From the NCBI GenBank assembly GCA_022616395.1, contig JAKEEV010000431.1, positions 1-16,168 on the forward strand: a stretch of 16,168 bases of DNA. Reading direction: 5' to 3'. A program made the position numbers and the translations under genes. The notes beneath the pieces were generated by a model that made no database searches, was not told the origin of the DNA, and was given only the letters and a program-made list of their open reading frames with translations. Positions 7,315-13,491 of this stretch are shown here, in pieces; position 1 is the stretch's first letter; each line of letters begins with the position of its first letter. Source of the stretch: Planctomycetia bacterium. GTDB lineage: Bacteria; Planctomycetota; Planctomycetia; Gemmatales; Gemmataceae.

Positions 7315-8208
7315 TCAGACGCCCGCGAGCAGTTCGTCCCAGGTGGAGACGTCGAGGAGCTTCTCGCTCAGGGCTTCGAGTCGGGGAAGATCTTTGATCG
7401 CGTGCAACTTCGCCTCGTGTTCCGCGTTTGCCGGCACGCCGAACTTCTTTGCTCCTTGGCGGAGCAGCATCTTTGTGGCTTCCAAGATCGCGCCGTGTTG
7501 CGTACCCTGTTGGATACCCTGTTGGATGCCGTCTTGCATCCCGCGGCGGAGAATCGCTTGGTAGGTAACTGACTCTTCCATTTGCATCACCCCTGATAGC
7601 ACATTATCAATCAACGCCTCCTTGAAACGCAAGCCCATCAGCACATAACTCGCTGCCCACAGTTTCGCGACCAACGGTCGGTCGGGTTGCGTATCGAGGC
7701 GAGTCCGCATGCTGGCCACGACCGTCGGCAAGTCGGTTGAAGTCACGTTCGCCAGTGGAGCCAACGGAATGAGTCCAAGAGGGCCATTGAGAAAGTCCGC
7801 AACGGGCCGCTCCCATACTCGAAGAACTTCATACCGGAACTCCCATGCTGTCCCAATCGGCGCAGTGATCGGTAGTTGTCCGGTCAACCACGCCATGTTA
7901 CTCGTCTGCCGCAGAAGCACAACGACAGACACAACCGGAACTCCGTGTCGGTGATGCAACAGAGCGTTGTAGCGGAGGAGTCGGCGCTCCATCTCGCTGG
8001 TGGCACCGGTCTGGATGTCGAGATGAAGGAGCCAGCGCTCCGGGTGATCGACGCGGATGACCTTGTCCGTGTCAGTCGTCACAGTCGATAGATCGGCATC
8101 GACGAGCCGAACGGCCGAGGGCGGAGCCGGGCAGCCAAGGAAAGTGACCCATCCAACCGGGTCGGTCTCGATCAAATCCTTGCTCGTGGCATCATACGGC
8201 TTGCTCAC
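7315..8208 (-). CDS. Rpn family PD-(D/E)XK nuclease / putative transposase-like protein
   Basis: The product is 297 aa, starting at a GTG (8208-8206) with GGGAGG upstream. The N-terminal domain (about residues 30-140) matches Rpn/COG5464-type proteins: a VDAD stretch, then WLLHLDIQT as a D-x-Q version of the PD-(D/E)XK core, followed by the family's RLLRYN and VPVVSVVVLLR. Rpn proteins are DNA endonucleases that promote RecA-independent recombination. The C-terminal part has GIQQG-type short repeats (about residues 229-244) and then a helical DUF4351-like tail (KLHAIKDLPRLEALSEKLLDV). No inverted terminal repeats are seen, so it is not treated as an insertion sequence. The start overlaps the stop of the TIGR00300 gene as GTGA, implying coupled translation. 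Family call is firm; activity of the D-x-Q core is not shown. Confidence 0.87.
   Translation of the reverse strand: MSKPYDATSKDLIETDPVGWVTFLGCPAPPSAVRLVDADLSTVTTDTDKVIRVDHPERWLLHLDIQTGATSEMERRLLRYNALLHHRHGVPVVSVVVLLRQTSNMAWLTGQLPITAPIGTAWEFRYEVLRVWERPVADFLNGPLGLIPLAPLANVTSTDLPTVVASMRTRLDTQPDRPLVAKLWAASYVLMGLRFKEALIDNVLSGVMQMEESVTYQAILRRGMQDGIQQGIQQGTQHGAILEATKMLLRQGAKKFGVPANAEHEAKLHAIKDLPRLEALSEKLLDVSTWDELLAGV
7492..7539. repeat. 12-bp tandem repeat inside the Rpn-family gene
   Basis: ACCCTGTTGGAT occurs twice perfectly in tandem (7504-7515, 7516-7527), flanked by degenerate 12-base units on both sides. It encodes the GIQQ motif on the minus strand. In-frame gain or loss of units would change linker length without breaking the gene. 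Confidence 0.75.
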
Positions 8209-9443
8209 GCCGCGCCTCCCTTCTCTAACTCGTTCACCAGCGCGCGCAGGAATGGCTCAGCATCAGAGACGATGCCGACTGTTTGCGTGCTTCCGCGATC
8301 CATGAGCTTTGTCACCGTCGCGGGGCTGATGTCCACGCACGCGACTTTCACCCACGCCGGGAGGAGATTGCCCACCGCGACCGAATGCAGCGTTGTTGCC
8401 ACCATCAGACAAAATCCGACTCCCGGGATCAGTCTGCGCATCGCGTCCTGAGCGACGAGCATATCGGTAATCACTTCCGGTAGCGGGCCGTCGTCGCGAA
8501 TGCTGCCAGCAAGAATGAAGGGCACGGAGCGCGTCAGGCATTCATACATGATGCCGCTTTTCAGCTTCCCAACTTCGACTGCCTGCTTGATTCCACCCAA
8601 TCGGCGGATCGTGTTGATCGTTCGCAGGTGGTGTTCATGCCCTTCATCGGTGGGAAGCCCTTTGTCGAGAGAAACACCCAGACTTGTGCCATAGAACGCC
8701 TGTTCCATGTCGTGAGTGGCGAGTGCGTTGCCCGCGAAGAGCACGTTGATGAACCCATCTCGGATCAGTTTCGCCACAAGCTCGCTTCCCCCGGTATGAA
8801 CGACCGCCGGGCCAAGTACCGCGAGCACCTTTTCGTCCGCAGCGCGGGTCTTGCGCATCGCCGAAGCGATTTCGCGCACGCTCACCGCTTTGGGCCGCTC
8901 ACTCGACACGGGACTGGCCATGAACTCGAATAGTTCGTGCCGGCGCATTTCGGCTTCGGGTGGGAACACACGCGTACCTTGCCGACCGACGAGGATGCGG
9001 TCGCCAGTCTTCACCGACACCATCGGAATGCAGCGTGCCGCGCCGCCTTCGGGATCGACCACGATGCCGCAATCCATCTCCTGATCCTCCACATCCACCC
9101 ATTCGCCGCTGAGTTTCACCTGCGTGCGGAAGTTCGTGGAGCAGTAGAAGCCGTCCGGGAACGCGCCGGGCATATCGGCCGCGACTGTGTGGCAATCGCC
9201 GGGCTGCGCGGGAACAGCGCCGTGTGGGTGGATGTCGGCCAGTATCGCTTCAAGCTGCTCCGGCGAATCCGCTCGGACTTCGAGGCGCGCGAAGCTCGGA
9301 TCATCCTGCCGCTGGCCGAGGCGCAGTGTTTCGACGTGATAGCGCCCGCCGCGCGAAAGAATCGCGTCGAGCACTTTCGGCAGAAGCAGTGAATCGACAA
9401 TGTGGCCCGTCATCTCGACGAACTCGACGTGCGGCACGGACAT
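8205..9443 (-). CDS. TIGR00300 family enzyme (LOR/SDH domain; ornithine cyclodeaminase-like)
   Basis: The product is 412 aa, MSVPHVEFVEMTGHI, from the ATG at 9443-9441; GGAGG lies 8 nt upstream. The frame stays open to 9722 but that extension has no ribosome binding site and unrelated composition. Residues 1 to about 105 match the LOR/SDH bifunctional-enzyme conserved domain, and the rest has family-typical stretches: NALATHDMEQAF, DEGHEHHLRTIN, AGSIRDDGPLPEVITD, LHSVAVGNLLPAWV and CVDISPATVTKLMDRGS. Relatives include archaeal ornithine cyclodeaminase (ornithine to proline plus ammonia, NAD-dependent) and the C-terminal half of cyanobacterial ArgZ/AgrE. The N-terminal arginine dihydrolase domain of ArgZ/AgrE is absent here. 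A role in arginine/ornithine breakdown is thus an inference. It shares a GTGA overlap with the downstream nuclease gene. Confidence 0.9.
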   Translation of the reverse strand: MSVPHVEFVEMTGHIVDSLLLPKVLDAILSRGGRYHVETLRLGQRQDDPSFARLEVRADSPEQLEAILADIHPHGAVPAQPGDCHTVAADMPGAFPDGFYCSTNFRTQVKLSGEWVDVEDQEMDCGIVVDPEGGAARCIPMVSVKTGDRILVGRQGTRVFPPEAEMRRHELFEFMASPVSSERPKAVSVREIASAMRKTRAADEKVLAVLGPAVVHTGGSELVAKLIRDGFINVLFAGNALATHDMEQAFYGTSLGVSLDKGLPTDEGHEHHLRTINTIRRLGGIKQAVEVGKLKSGIMYECLTRSVPFILAGSIRDDGPLPEVITDMLVAQDAMRRLIPGVGFCLMVATTLHSVAVGNLLPAWVKVACVDISPATVTKLMDRGSTQTVGIVSDAEPFLRALVNELEKGGAA

Positions 9444-9791
9444 TGGGTGAACCTCCGAAGGGCTGTGAGTATCCTCTTGATACTCGGATCTGGCGTGGAA
9501 AACGAGTCGAGCACGCGACATGAATGACACTCTGGGCGACCGGATGAAGCAGTACGAAGTCGCGGAAGCCAGTCGGCGGCTGATGACCCCCTTGCGCGCG
9601 AGCACGAAGCAATCCATCACTCGTTGTGGAGCGCACGGAGTATGTTTTGCTCGAGTTACCGCCGTTGTCGAAAGTGGAGAATCGAGCCGATGTGTTGTTC
9701 CGCGGAGAGAACCCGCGCTCAATCGAATCCACCGCGCCCGCGCCGAATTGATCGACCGGGCGAAGCGCGTAGGGGATACCGTTGCAAGCGG
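9444..9791. other. Spacer between the GlsB-like gene and the TIGR00300 gene
   Basis: These 348 bases contain the hairpin at 9467-9485 and presumably the TIGR00300 promoter. The open frames crossing it (for example the minus-strand extension to 9722) have no ribosome binding site or recognisable product. I see no gene, RNA or repeat otherwise. Confidence 0.55.
9467..9485 (-). promoter_or_regulatory. Perfect hairpin in the leader of the TIGR00300 gene
   Basis: On the minus strand GAGTATC, loop AAGAG, GATACTC form a perfect 7-bp inverted repeat that ends 23 nt before the start codon. It is AT-richer than its surroundings. It could be a 5' UTR hairpin or a repressor site. No promoter could be placed with confidence. 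Confidence 0.4.
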
Positions 9792-10079
9792 TTAGTCCAT
9801 GGGATAGCGGGCGGGTCGCGTGAAGAAAGCGACAATCACGGCGAAGAGTACCCCGCCGATGATGGACCAGATGATCGGGAACTGGTTCCCGTCCACATCG
9901 ATGGTGAAAATCTCCGGGAGACCGGTTAGCTTCTGGAGCCACAGGCCCAACAGAGCACCGATGAACCCGACCGCGATAGCAACCAGGCACCCGCCTCGCG
10001 AAAACCCGGCAATCGCCTGCGCAACGGCACCACAAATGCCCGCGACCAGAATCAAGATCAGGAAATCCAAAAGCCCCAT
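9792..10079 (-). CDS. GlsB/YeaQ/YmgE family small membrane protein
   Basis: The product is 95 aa, MGLLDFLILILVAGICG, from the ATG at 10079-10077; GGAGA lies about 7 nt upstream, and the longer frame to 10151 adds a polar tail unlike the family. Three hydrophobic segments are visible: residues 4-24, about 30-50 and about 70-86. Glycine-rich turns match the transglycosylase-associated/YeaQ family: GAVAQAIAGFSRGG and GFIGALLGLWL, then WSIIGGVLFAVIVAFF. A short loop with TIDVDGNQFP separates helices 2 and 3. Members are stress-induced inner-membrane proteins of unclear biochemical function. It ends in TAA at 9794-9792. It stands upstream of the TIGR00300 gene on the same strand, but the 348-nt gap argues for separate transcription. 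Confidence 0.88.
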   Translation of the reverse strand: MGLLDFLILILVAGICGAVAQAIAGFSRGGCLVAIAVGFIGALLGLWLQKLTGLPEIFTIDVDGNQFPIIWSIIGGVLFAVIVAFFTRPARYPMD

Positions 10080-10208
10080 AGGTGTTCTCCAGACTTGGCG
10101 AGCAATAACTGGGGCGAATTCCCAACGATTCGGAGTTCTTGCAAGCTTCATGCCGCGAGATTCGTTAGATGGAGAACCAACGATCTCCGAAGCAATTGCA
10201 AGCAGCAG

Positions 10209-10236
10209 TTGACCTCGGTTGTCGGTCCGCTAAAGT
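10209..10236 (+). promoter_or_regulatory. Probable sigma-70 promoter of tRNA-His
   Basis: TTGACC (10209-10214) and TAAAGT (10231-10236) match the -35 and -10 consensus at 5/6 and 4/6 positions with a 16-nt spacer. The predicted transcript would start near 10243, about 40 nt before the tRNA. Read-through could also transcribe the integrase gene. Confidence 0.5.
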
Positions 10237-10282
10237 GAGAGGTGTTGGCAGTTCAGGCAATCCCTGCATCAACATGATTGCT

Positions 10283-10357
10283 GGTGGCCGTAGCTCAGTT
10301 GGTTAGAGCGCCAGATTGTGGATCTGGAAGTCGCGGGTTCAAATCCCGTCGGTCACC
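10283..10357 (+). tRNA. tRNA-His (anticodon GTG)
   Basis: The full cloverleaf can be drawn. The acceptor stem GTGGCCG (10284-10290) pairs with CGGTCAC (10350-10356) with one wobble, and the D-arm is GCTC/GAGC. The anticodon stem is CCAGA/TCTGG with loop TTGTGGA, placing anticodon GTG at 10318-10320. The T-arm is GCGGG/CCCGT with loop TTCAAAT. The tRNA-His identity pair is encoded: G-1 at 10283 faces discriminator C at 10357. CCA is not encoded. A tyrosine integrase gene begins 129 nt downstream, so the 3' half of this tRNA is the likely attachment site of the element to the right. Confidence 0.97.
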
Positions 10358-10390
10358 CTGATACAAAAGCGACGAAAACCCCTTCTGCCG

Positions 10391-10469
10391 AAGCAGTTTC
10401 TGCTTACCCCGGAGAGTTCCGGGTGCGGCTTCCGAACGACGCGTTCTGTGAAACTCTTTCACAGAACGC
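10391..10469 (+). promoter_or_regulatory. Three consecutive perfect hairpins in the integrase leader
   Basis: Hairpin 1: AAGCAG (10391-10396) with CTGCTT (10400-10405), loop TTT. Hairpin 2: CCCGGA (10408-10413) with TCCGGG (10418-10423), loop GAGT. Hairpin 3: GCGTTCTGTGAAA (10441-10453) with TTTCACAGAACGC (10457-10469), loop CTC, a perfect 13-bp stem. They fill the space between tRNA-His and the integrase ribosome binding site (GAGGA at 10473-10477). None is followed by a T run. They may be tRNA 3' processing structures, integrase/Xis arm sites or a leader controlling integrase. Confidence 0.7.
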
Positions 10470-10486
10470 CCCGAGGAACCCGCAAC

Positions 10487-11806
10487 ATGCCTCCGCGTCG
10501 GAAACTCATCCCTTCCTACCTCGAACACAAACAATCCGGGAAAGCCCGCGCCGTCTGGACCGATACACTCGGCGTCCGGCACTTCCAGATGCTCCCCGGT
10601 CCATTCGGCAGCGAGGAATCCCGCACCGCCTTCGCCCTTCTCGAACTGGAACTGGCGGCCACGCCGAACCGCGCGCCCGCGACTGGCGAGGGCGTGGCAA
10701 GTGTCAACGAGGTCATGCTCGCCTATGTGGATTTCGCGGAAGTTCACTACCGCCGCGCAGACGGGACAACCACCAACGAACTCGATGAGTACAAGCTCGT
10801 CTCCAAGTATGTTCGCGAACTGTACGGTGAGCGGCCGGCGACCGAGTTCGGGCCGCTGGCACTCAAGGCAGTCCGGCAGAAGTTCATCGACGCCAACTGG
10901 TGCCGGGGGTTTATCAACCAGCGCATCGGGCGGGTAAAGCGGGTGTTCAAGTGGGCCGTTGCCGAGGAGTTGGTTCCGCCCGCTGTTTTTCAGGCCCTCG
11001 CGGCTGTCCCTGGGTTGCAACGCGGGCGGTCAAAGGCACGCGAAACCGAACCCGTCGGCCCGGTCGAGGATGCCGTGGTTGATGCGACGCTCCCTCATCT
11101 CAACCGGTTCGTTCGCGGGTTGGTTGAGTTTCAACGGTTGACGGGTTGTCGGCCGGGTGAAGCGTGCAGCCTCCGGCGGTGTGACATCGACACGGGTGGC
11201 CCGGTCTGGCTCTACAAGCCAGCGACGCACAAGAACGCGTGGCGAGGAAGGAGCCGTACCATCACCATCGGGCCGCAAGCGCAAGAGTTACTGAAGGAGT
11301 TCTTCACGACCGACTTCAGCGTGTACCTGTTCTCACCTGCTCGCGCGGTCGCGGAGTTGCACGCGACGAGGACCGCGAACAGGAAGACTCCGAGGTATCC
11401 GAGTCACATGGCTCGGAATGCCAAGAAGCGAAAGAAGAACCCGAAGCAACTGGCCGAGAAGTACGACCGGGGGAGTTATGGGCTTGCCATTGACCGCGCC
11501 TGCGACAAGGCATTCCCGCTGCCAGCGGAACTGGCACCGCGCGAAAAGGACAACGGCAAGATGGAGTCGCACCGCGAATGGTGGGAACGGCTGAACGAGA
11601 AGGAGCAGGACGAAGTGAAGGAGTGGCGGAGGGCGCACCGCTGGCACCCGAACCAACTTCGCCACACGTTCGCGACGCGGGTGAGGAAGCATTACGGACT
11701 GGAAGCCGCACAAGTGCTACTCGGTCACTCCCGCGCTGACGTGACGCAAGTTTACGCCGAACGCAACGAAGAACTGGCCGCGACAATCGCAGTGAAGATC
11801 GGGTAG
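10487..11806 (+). CDS. Tyrosine recombinase / integrase
   Basis: The product is 439 aa from ATG 10487 (MPPRRKLIPSYLEHKQSGKA), preceded by GAGGA; the upstream open frame runs into the tRNA and is not coding. The N-terminal half (about residues 65-175) is a SAM-like DNA-binding core domain. The catalytic domain shows Arg222 in TGCRPGEACSLR, a candidate Lys249 in the following strand pair, Arg392 in PNQLRHTFATRV, His414 in LLGHSRADVT and the nucleophile Tyr423 in QVYAE. The His of the usual H-x-x-R box is Asn389 here. A charged insert of about 80 residues (305-385) separates the two halves of the active site. It should catalyse integration and excision at a tRNA-His att site. Adjacent cargo and replication genes read in the same direction. 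Confidence 0.94.
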   Translation: MPPRRKLIPSYLEHKQSGKARAVWTDTLGVRHFQMLPGPFGSEESRTAFALLELELAATPNRAPATGEGVASVNEVMLAYVDFAEVHYRRADGTTTNELDEYKLVSKYVRELYGERPATEFGPLALKAVRQKFIDANWCRGFINQRIGRVKRVFKWAVAEELVPPAVFQALAAVPGLQRGRSKARETEPVGPVEDAVVDATLPHLNRFVRGLVEFQRLTGCRPGEACSLRRCDIDTGGPVWLYKPATHKNAWRGRSRTITIGPQAQELLKEFFTTDFSVYLFSPARAVAELHATRTANRKTPRYPSHMARNAKKRKKNPKQLAEKYDRGSYGLAIDRACDKAFPLPAELAPREKDNGKMESHREWWERLNEKEQDEVKEWRRAHRWHPNQLRHTFATRVRKHYGLEAAQVLLGHSRADVTQVYAERNEELAATIAVKIG

Positions 11807-11846
11807 TATACAGGTGAACTGGCTGGTGTGGGGACGCTCACACTGG

Positions 11847-11920
11847 GCCGGGTCGGGTGTGCGGGTTGACCTCTTGTGGCCCGTCCCCGACCCGGCAACC
11901 CGGTCAACCACAAGAGGTTC
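11847..11920 (+). promoter_or_regulatory. Structured leader with interleaved helices covering the ribosome binding site
   Basis: Helix A: GCCGGGTCGGG (11847-11857) pairs with CCCGACCCGGC (11886-11896), 11 bp. Helix B: ACCTCTTGTGG (11869-11879) pairs with CCACAAGAGGT (11908-11918), 11 bp; its 3' half contains the AGAGG ribosome binding site. Since B starts inside the loop of A and ends outside it, A and B together make an H-type pseudoknot. A third option C, GGTTGACC (11864-11871) with GGTCAACC (11902-11909), competes with B. A small GTGTG/CACAC hairpin (11826-11843) precedes them. Confidence 0.65.
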
Positions 11921-11924
11921 CCTG

Positions 11925-13010
11925 ATGTCCTCTCCCGGACCCGATCCGGCACGTCTTGAAGCACTTCGCGACAAGTTCGACAACGCCGCCGAGGACTTTC
12001 CCGGTGTCGATGCGGTTGTCGTCTGGCGCCCTGAAGTTCGGATCGCTGATGCCGAGAGAACGGTTCTCGACTTCAGACACACGATCCTTGAGGGACGCGG
12101 GCGCAGCGATCATCAGAAGATGGTTCGTTTCCTCACAGGGCTGATTCCGCCTCCCGACGAGAACTTCCCCCGCAGTCGCCAGACTCGGCGGGTGAATGGA
12201 GAGGATCACATCGACATCATCCGGGATCAGTGCCGCCTGTGCTTTCAACACACGATTTTCGATCACGCTCGTCTCGATCAGAACGCCCCGAACGGCATGC
12301 GGGATGAAGGGTGGAGTTTTGTGCTTTTCAACCGCGATCCCGTGACGGAGCAAACACCGTGGCGGCGGTTCGACTCCTTGGCCCGTGACGCCGCGCAGTT
12401 GGTACTCAACGGTTGTGGTCGGGGCGATTCGCTCTTATCGAGTTGGCTCATCAACTTGGCGGATCGTTGTGAACCGCTGGATTCCACCGCCGAACGCGCT
12501 GTGCTGCTTTCTCGGGGTTGCGGGCAAGGCGGATTCGGTTACATCTACTCGGAATGGCGACGATTGGCAGACCCCGATCCCGGACCGAGATGGCGTTGGC
12601 GACCACACGACCCTGACTCGCGCCCGAGCTGTGAGCCGGGTTGGTGGGTGGTGAGGTTCAACAACGTTTCCCGACTCTCGCGGGTTGCTGTCGATGCGGT
12701 CATTAGGCAAGAGCAGGAGCTGAGGCAACTTCAGTCAAGCCGGATTCGGTATGATTCCACGAGTCGATCAGTCTGGCTTGACGAGAAACAACTGGCTAAT
12801 GGGCTAGATGCGGAAGTCTATGCATACTTTCAACTCTTGGCCGAGAGTTACCCAAACCCGATTACGTTCGCGGAGATGGAGAAGCGGTCGGTCACACTCA
12901 ACGGCGTGAATCAGACACGTCTCAAGGAGAAATTGCCCGCCAAACTTGGCAATTTGATCGCGCGCATACCTGGCAAGGGACACGTCTTGGAGTTGCCAAA
13001 CCCTCGCTGA
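11925..13010 (+). CDS. Element-encoded protein of unknown function, winged-helix-like C-terminus
   Basis: The product is 361 aa from ATG 11925 (MSSPGPDPARLEALRDKFD), with AGAGG about 7 nt upstream; the frame is open to 11814 but that part is the structured leader. I recognise no family over residues 1-260; this part has many Trp, Arg and Cys residues and stretches such as CRLCFQHTIFDHARLD and SRGCGQGGFGYIYSEW. A QEQELRQLQSS helix leads to the last 90 residues, where a short two-strand start, AEVYAYFQLLAESYP, ITFAEMEKRS, VNQTRLKEKLPAKLGNLI and a G-x-GHVLEL hairpin follow the order of an OmpR-type winged-helix domain. It may be the element's regulator or its cargo effector. No membrane segment or signal peptide is seen. 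Confidence 0.75.
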   Translation: MSSPGPDPARLEALRDKFDNAAEDFPGVDAVVVWRPEVRIADAERTVLDFRHTILEGRGRSDHQKMVRFLTGLIPPPDENFPRSRQTRRVNGEDHIDIIRDQCRLCFQHTIFDHARLDQNAPNGMRDEGWSFVLFNRDPVTEQTPWRRFDSLARDAAQLVLNGCGRGDSLLSSWLINLADRCEPLDSTAERAVLLSRGCGQGGFGYIYSEWRRLADPDPGPRWRWRPHDPDSRPSCEPGWWVVRFNNVSRLSRVAVDAVIRQEQELRQLQSSRIRYDSTSRSVWLDEKQLANGLDAEVYAYFQLLAESYPNPITFAEMEKRSVTLNGVNQTRLKEKLPAKLGNLIARIPGKGHVLELPNPR

Positions 13011-13026
13011 ATCTGGCCCTTGCAGA

Positions 13027-13047
13027 TTGTCCACAGCTTGTGGACAG
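13027..13047. promoter_or_regulatory. Palindrome of two DnaA-box-like 9-mers (possible origin or operator)
   Basis: TTGTCCACA (13027-13035) equals the DnaA-box form used in high-GC bacteria and is one base from TTATCCACA. On the other strand, 13047-13039 reads CTGTCCACA. TGTCCACA and TGTGGACA form an exact 8-bp inverted repeat around GCT. It lies between the unknown gene and the DUF1580 gene, upstream of the primase and helicase genes. It could be a replication origin, an operator or an mRNA hairpin. Confidence 0.5.
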
Positions 13048-13107
13048 GATGTGTACGCTCTCCCCGCTACGCTTCATCAAGTCGCAAATTCTGCGAGGAG
13101 GTGAACC

Positions 13108-13470
13108 GTGGCCGAAGTCGTTTCTGAAATCCCGTCGGTGCTTTCCGAGATCCAGGCCGGGGGAGGGCTGTCGCTCTCTGCCGCGGGCCGGCTGTTCCCT
13201 GCGCATCGGGGAACTGGCACCATCGACCCATCCACTGTCTTTCGTTGGGTAACGAAAGGGGCAAAGACCCCCAACGGTTCGTTGGTGAAACTGGAGGCCG
13301 TCCGCGTCGGTGGTCGCTGGCTCACGTCTCGCGGTGCCATTGCTCGATTCGTCGCGGCACTCACGCCCAACACTGACACCACACCAGCCGGAACGCCTCC
13401 AGTCAGTGCAACCGCGGCGCGCCGTCGAGCTGAAGCTGCGGGCCGCGAATTGGAACGCCGAGGAGCGTAA
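13108..13470 (+). CDS. DUF1580 family protein, excisionase/adaptor-like
   Basis: The product is 120 aa from GTG 13108 (MAEVVSEIPSVL), with GGAGG 7 nt upstream deciding the start. It contains the DUF1580 pattern: a helix LSLSAAGRLFPAHRG, PSTVFRWVTKGAK, then LEAVRVGGRWLTSRGAIARFVAAL. This reads as a MerR/excisionase-type helix-turn-helix with a wing, as in small Xis proteins. The C-terminus is an Ala/Arg-rich helix (SATAARRRAEAAGRELERRGA). DUF1580 proteins are known mainly from Planctomycetes. Its place between an integrase-linked gene and a primase suggests a DNA-binding role in excision or control of replication genes; that is inference. It ends 65 nt before the primase gene. Confidence 0.83.
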   Translation: MAEVVSEIPSVLSEIQAGGGLSLSAAGRLFPAHRGTGTIDPSTVFRWVTKGAKTPNGSLVKLEAVRVGGRWLTSRGAIARFVAALTPNTDTTPAGTPPVSATAARRRAEAAGRELERRGA

Positions 13471-13491
13471 CTCACCCCACCCCATACGCAA

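Noticed and set aside
7315..8208. Reading the Rpn-family gene as an insertion sequence
   Set aside because: Although the family is often labelled putative transposase, I found no terminal inverted repeats or target duplication, and the gene is coupled to its neighbour.
9301..10125. Minus-strand 274-aa open frame overlapping the GlsB-like and TIGR00300 genes
   Set aside because: It runs out of frame through two recognisable genes on the same strand and shows no family motif.
10171..10188. GGAGA/TCTCC inverted repeat upstream of tRNA-His
   Set aside because: Only 5 bp with an 8-base loop; common by chance in this GC-rich DNA.
10316..10486. N-terminal extension of the integrase into the tRNA gene
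   Set aside because: The frame is open by chance through tRNA and hairpin sequence; ATG 10487 has a ribosome binding site and matches integrase N-termini.
10295..11020. Minus-strand 241-aa open frame opposite the integrase and tRNA-His
   Set aside because: Part of it is antisense to the tRNA and the rest to the integrase catalytic domain; no motif or ribosome binding site.
11814..11924. N-terminal extension of the 361-aa protein
   Set aside because: The ATG at 11814 has no ribosome binding site and the stretch is the structured leader; ATG 11925 has AGAGG at proper spacing.
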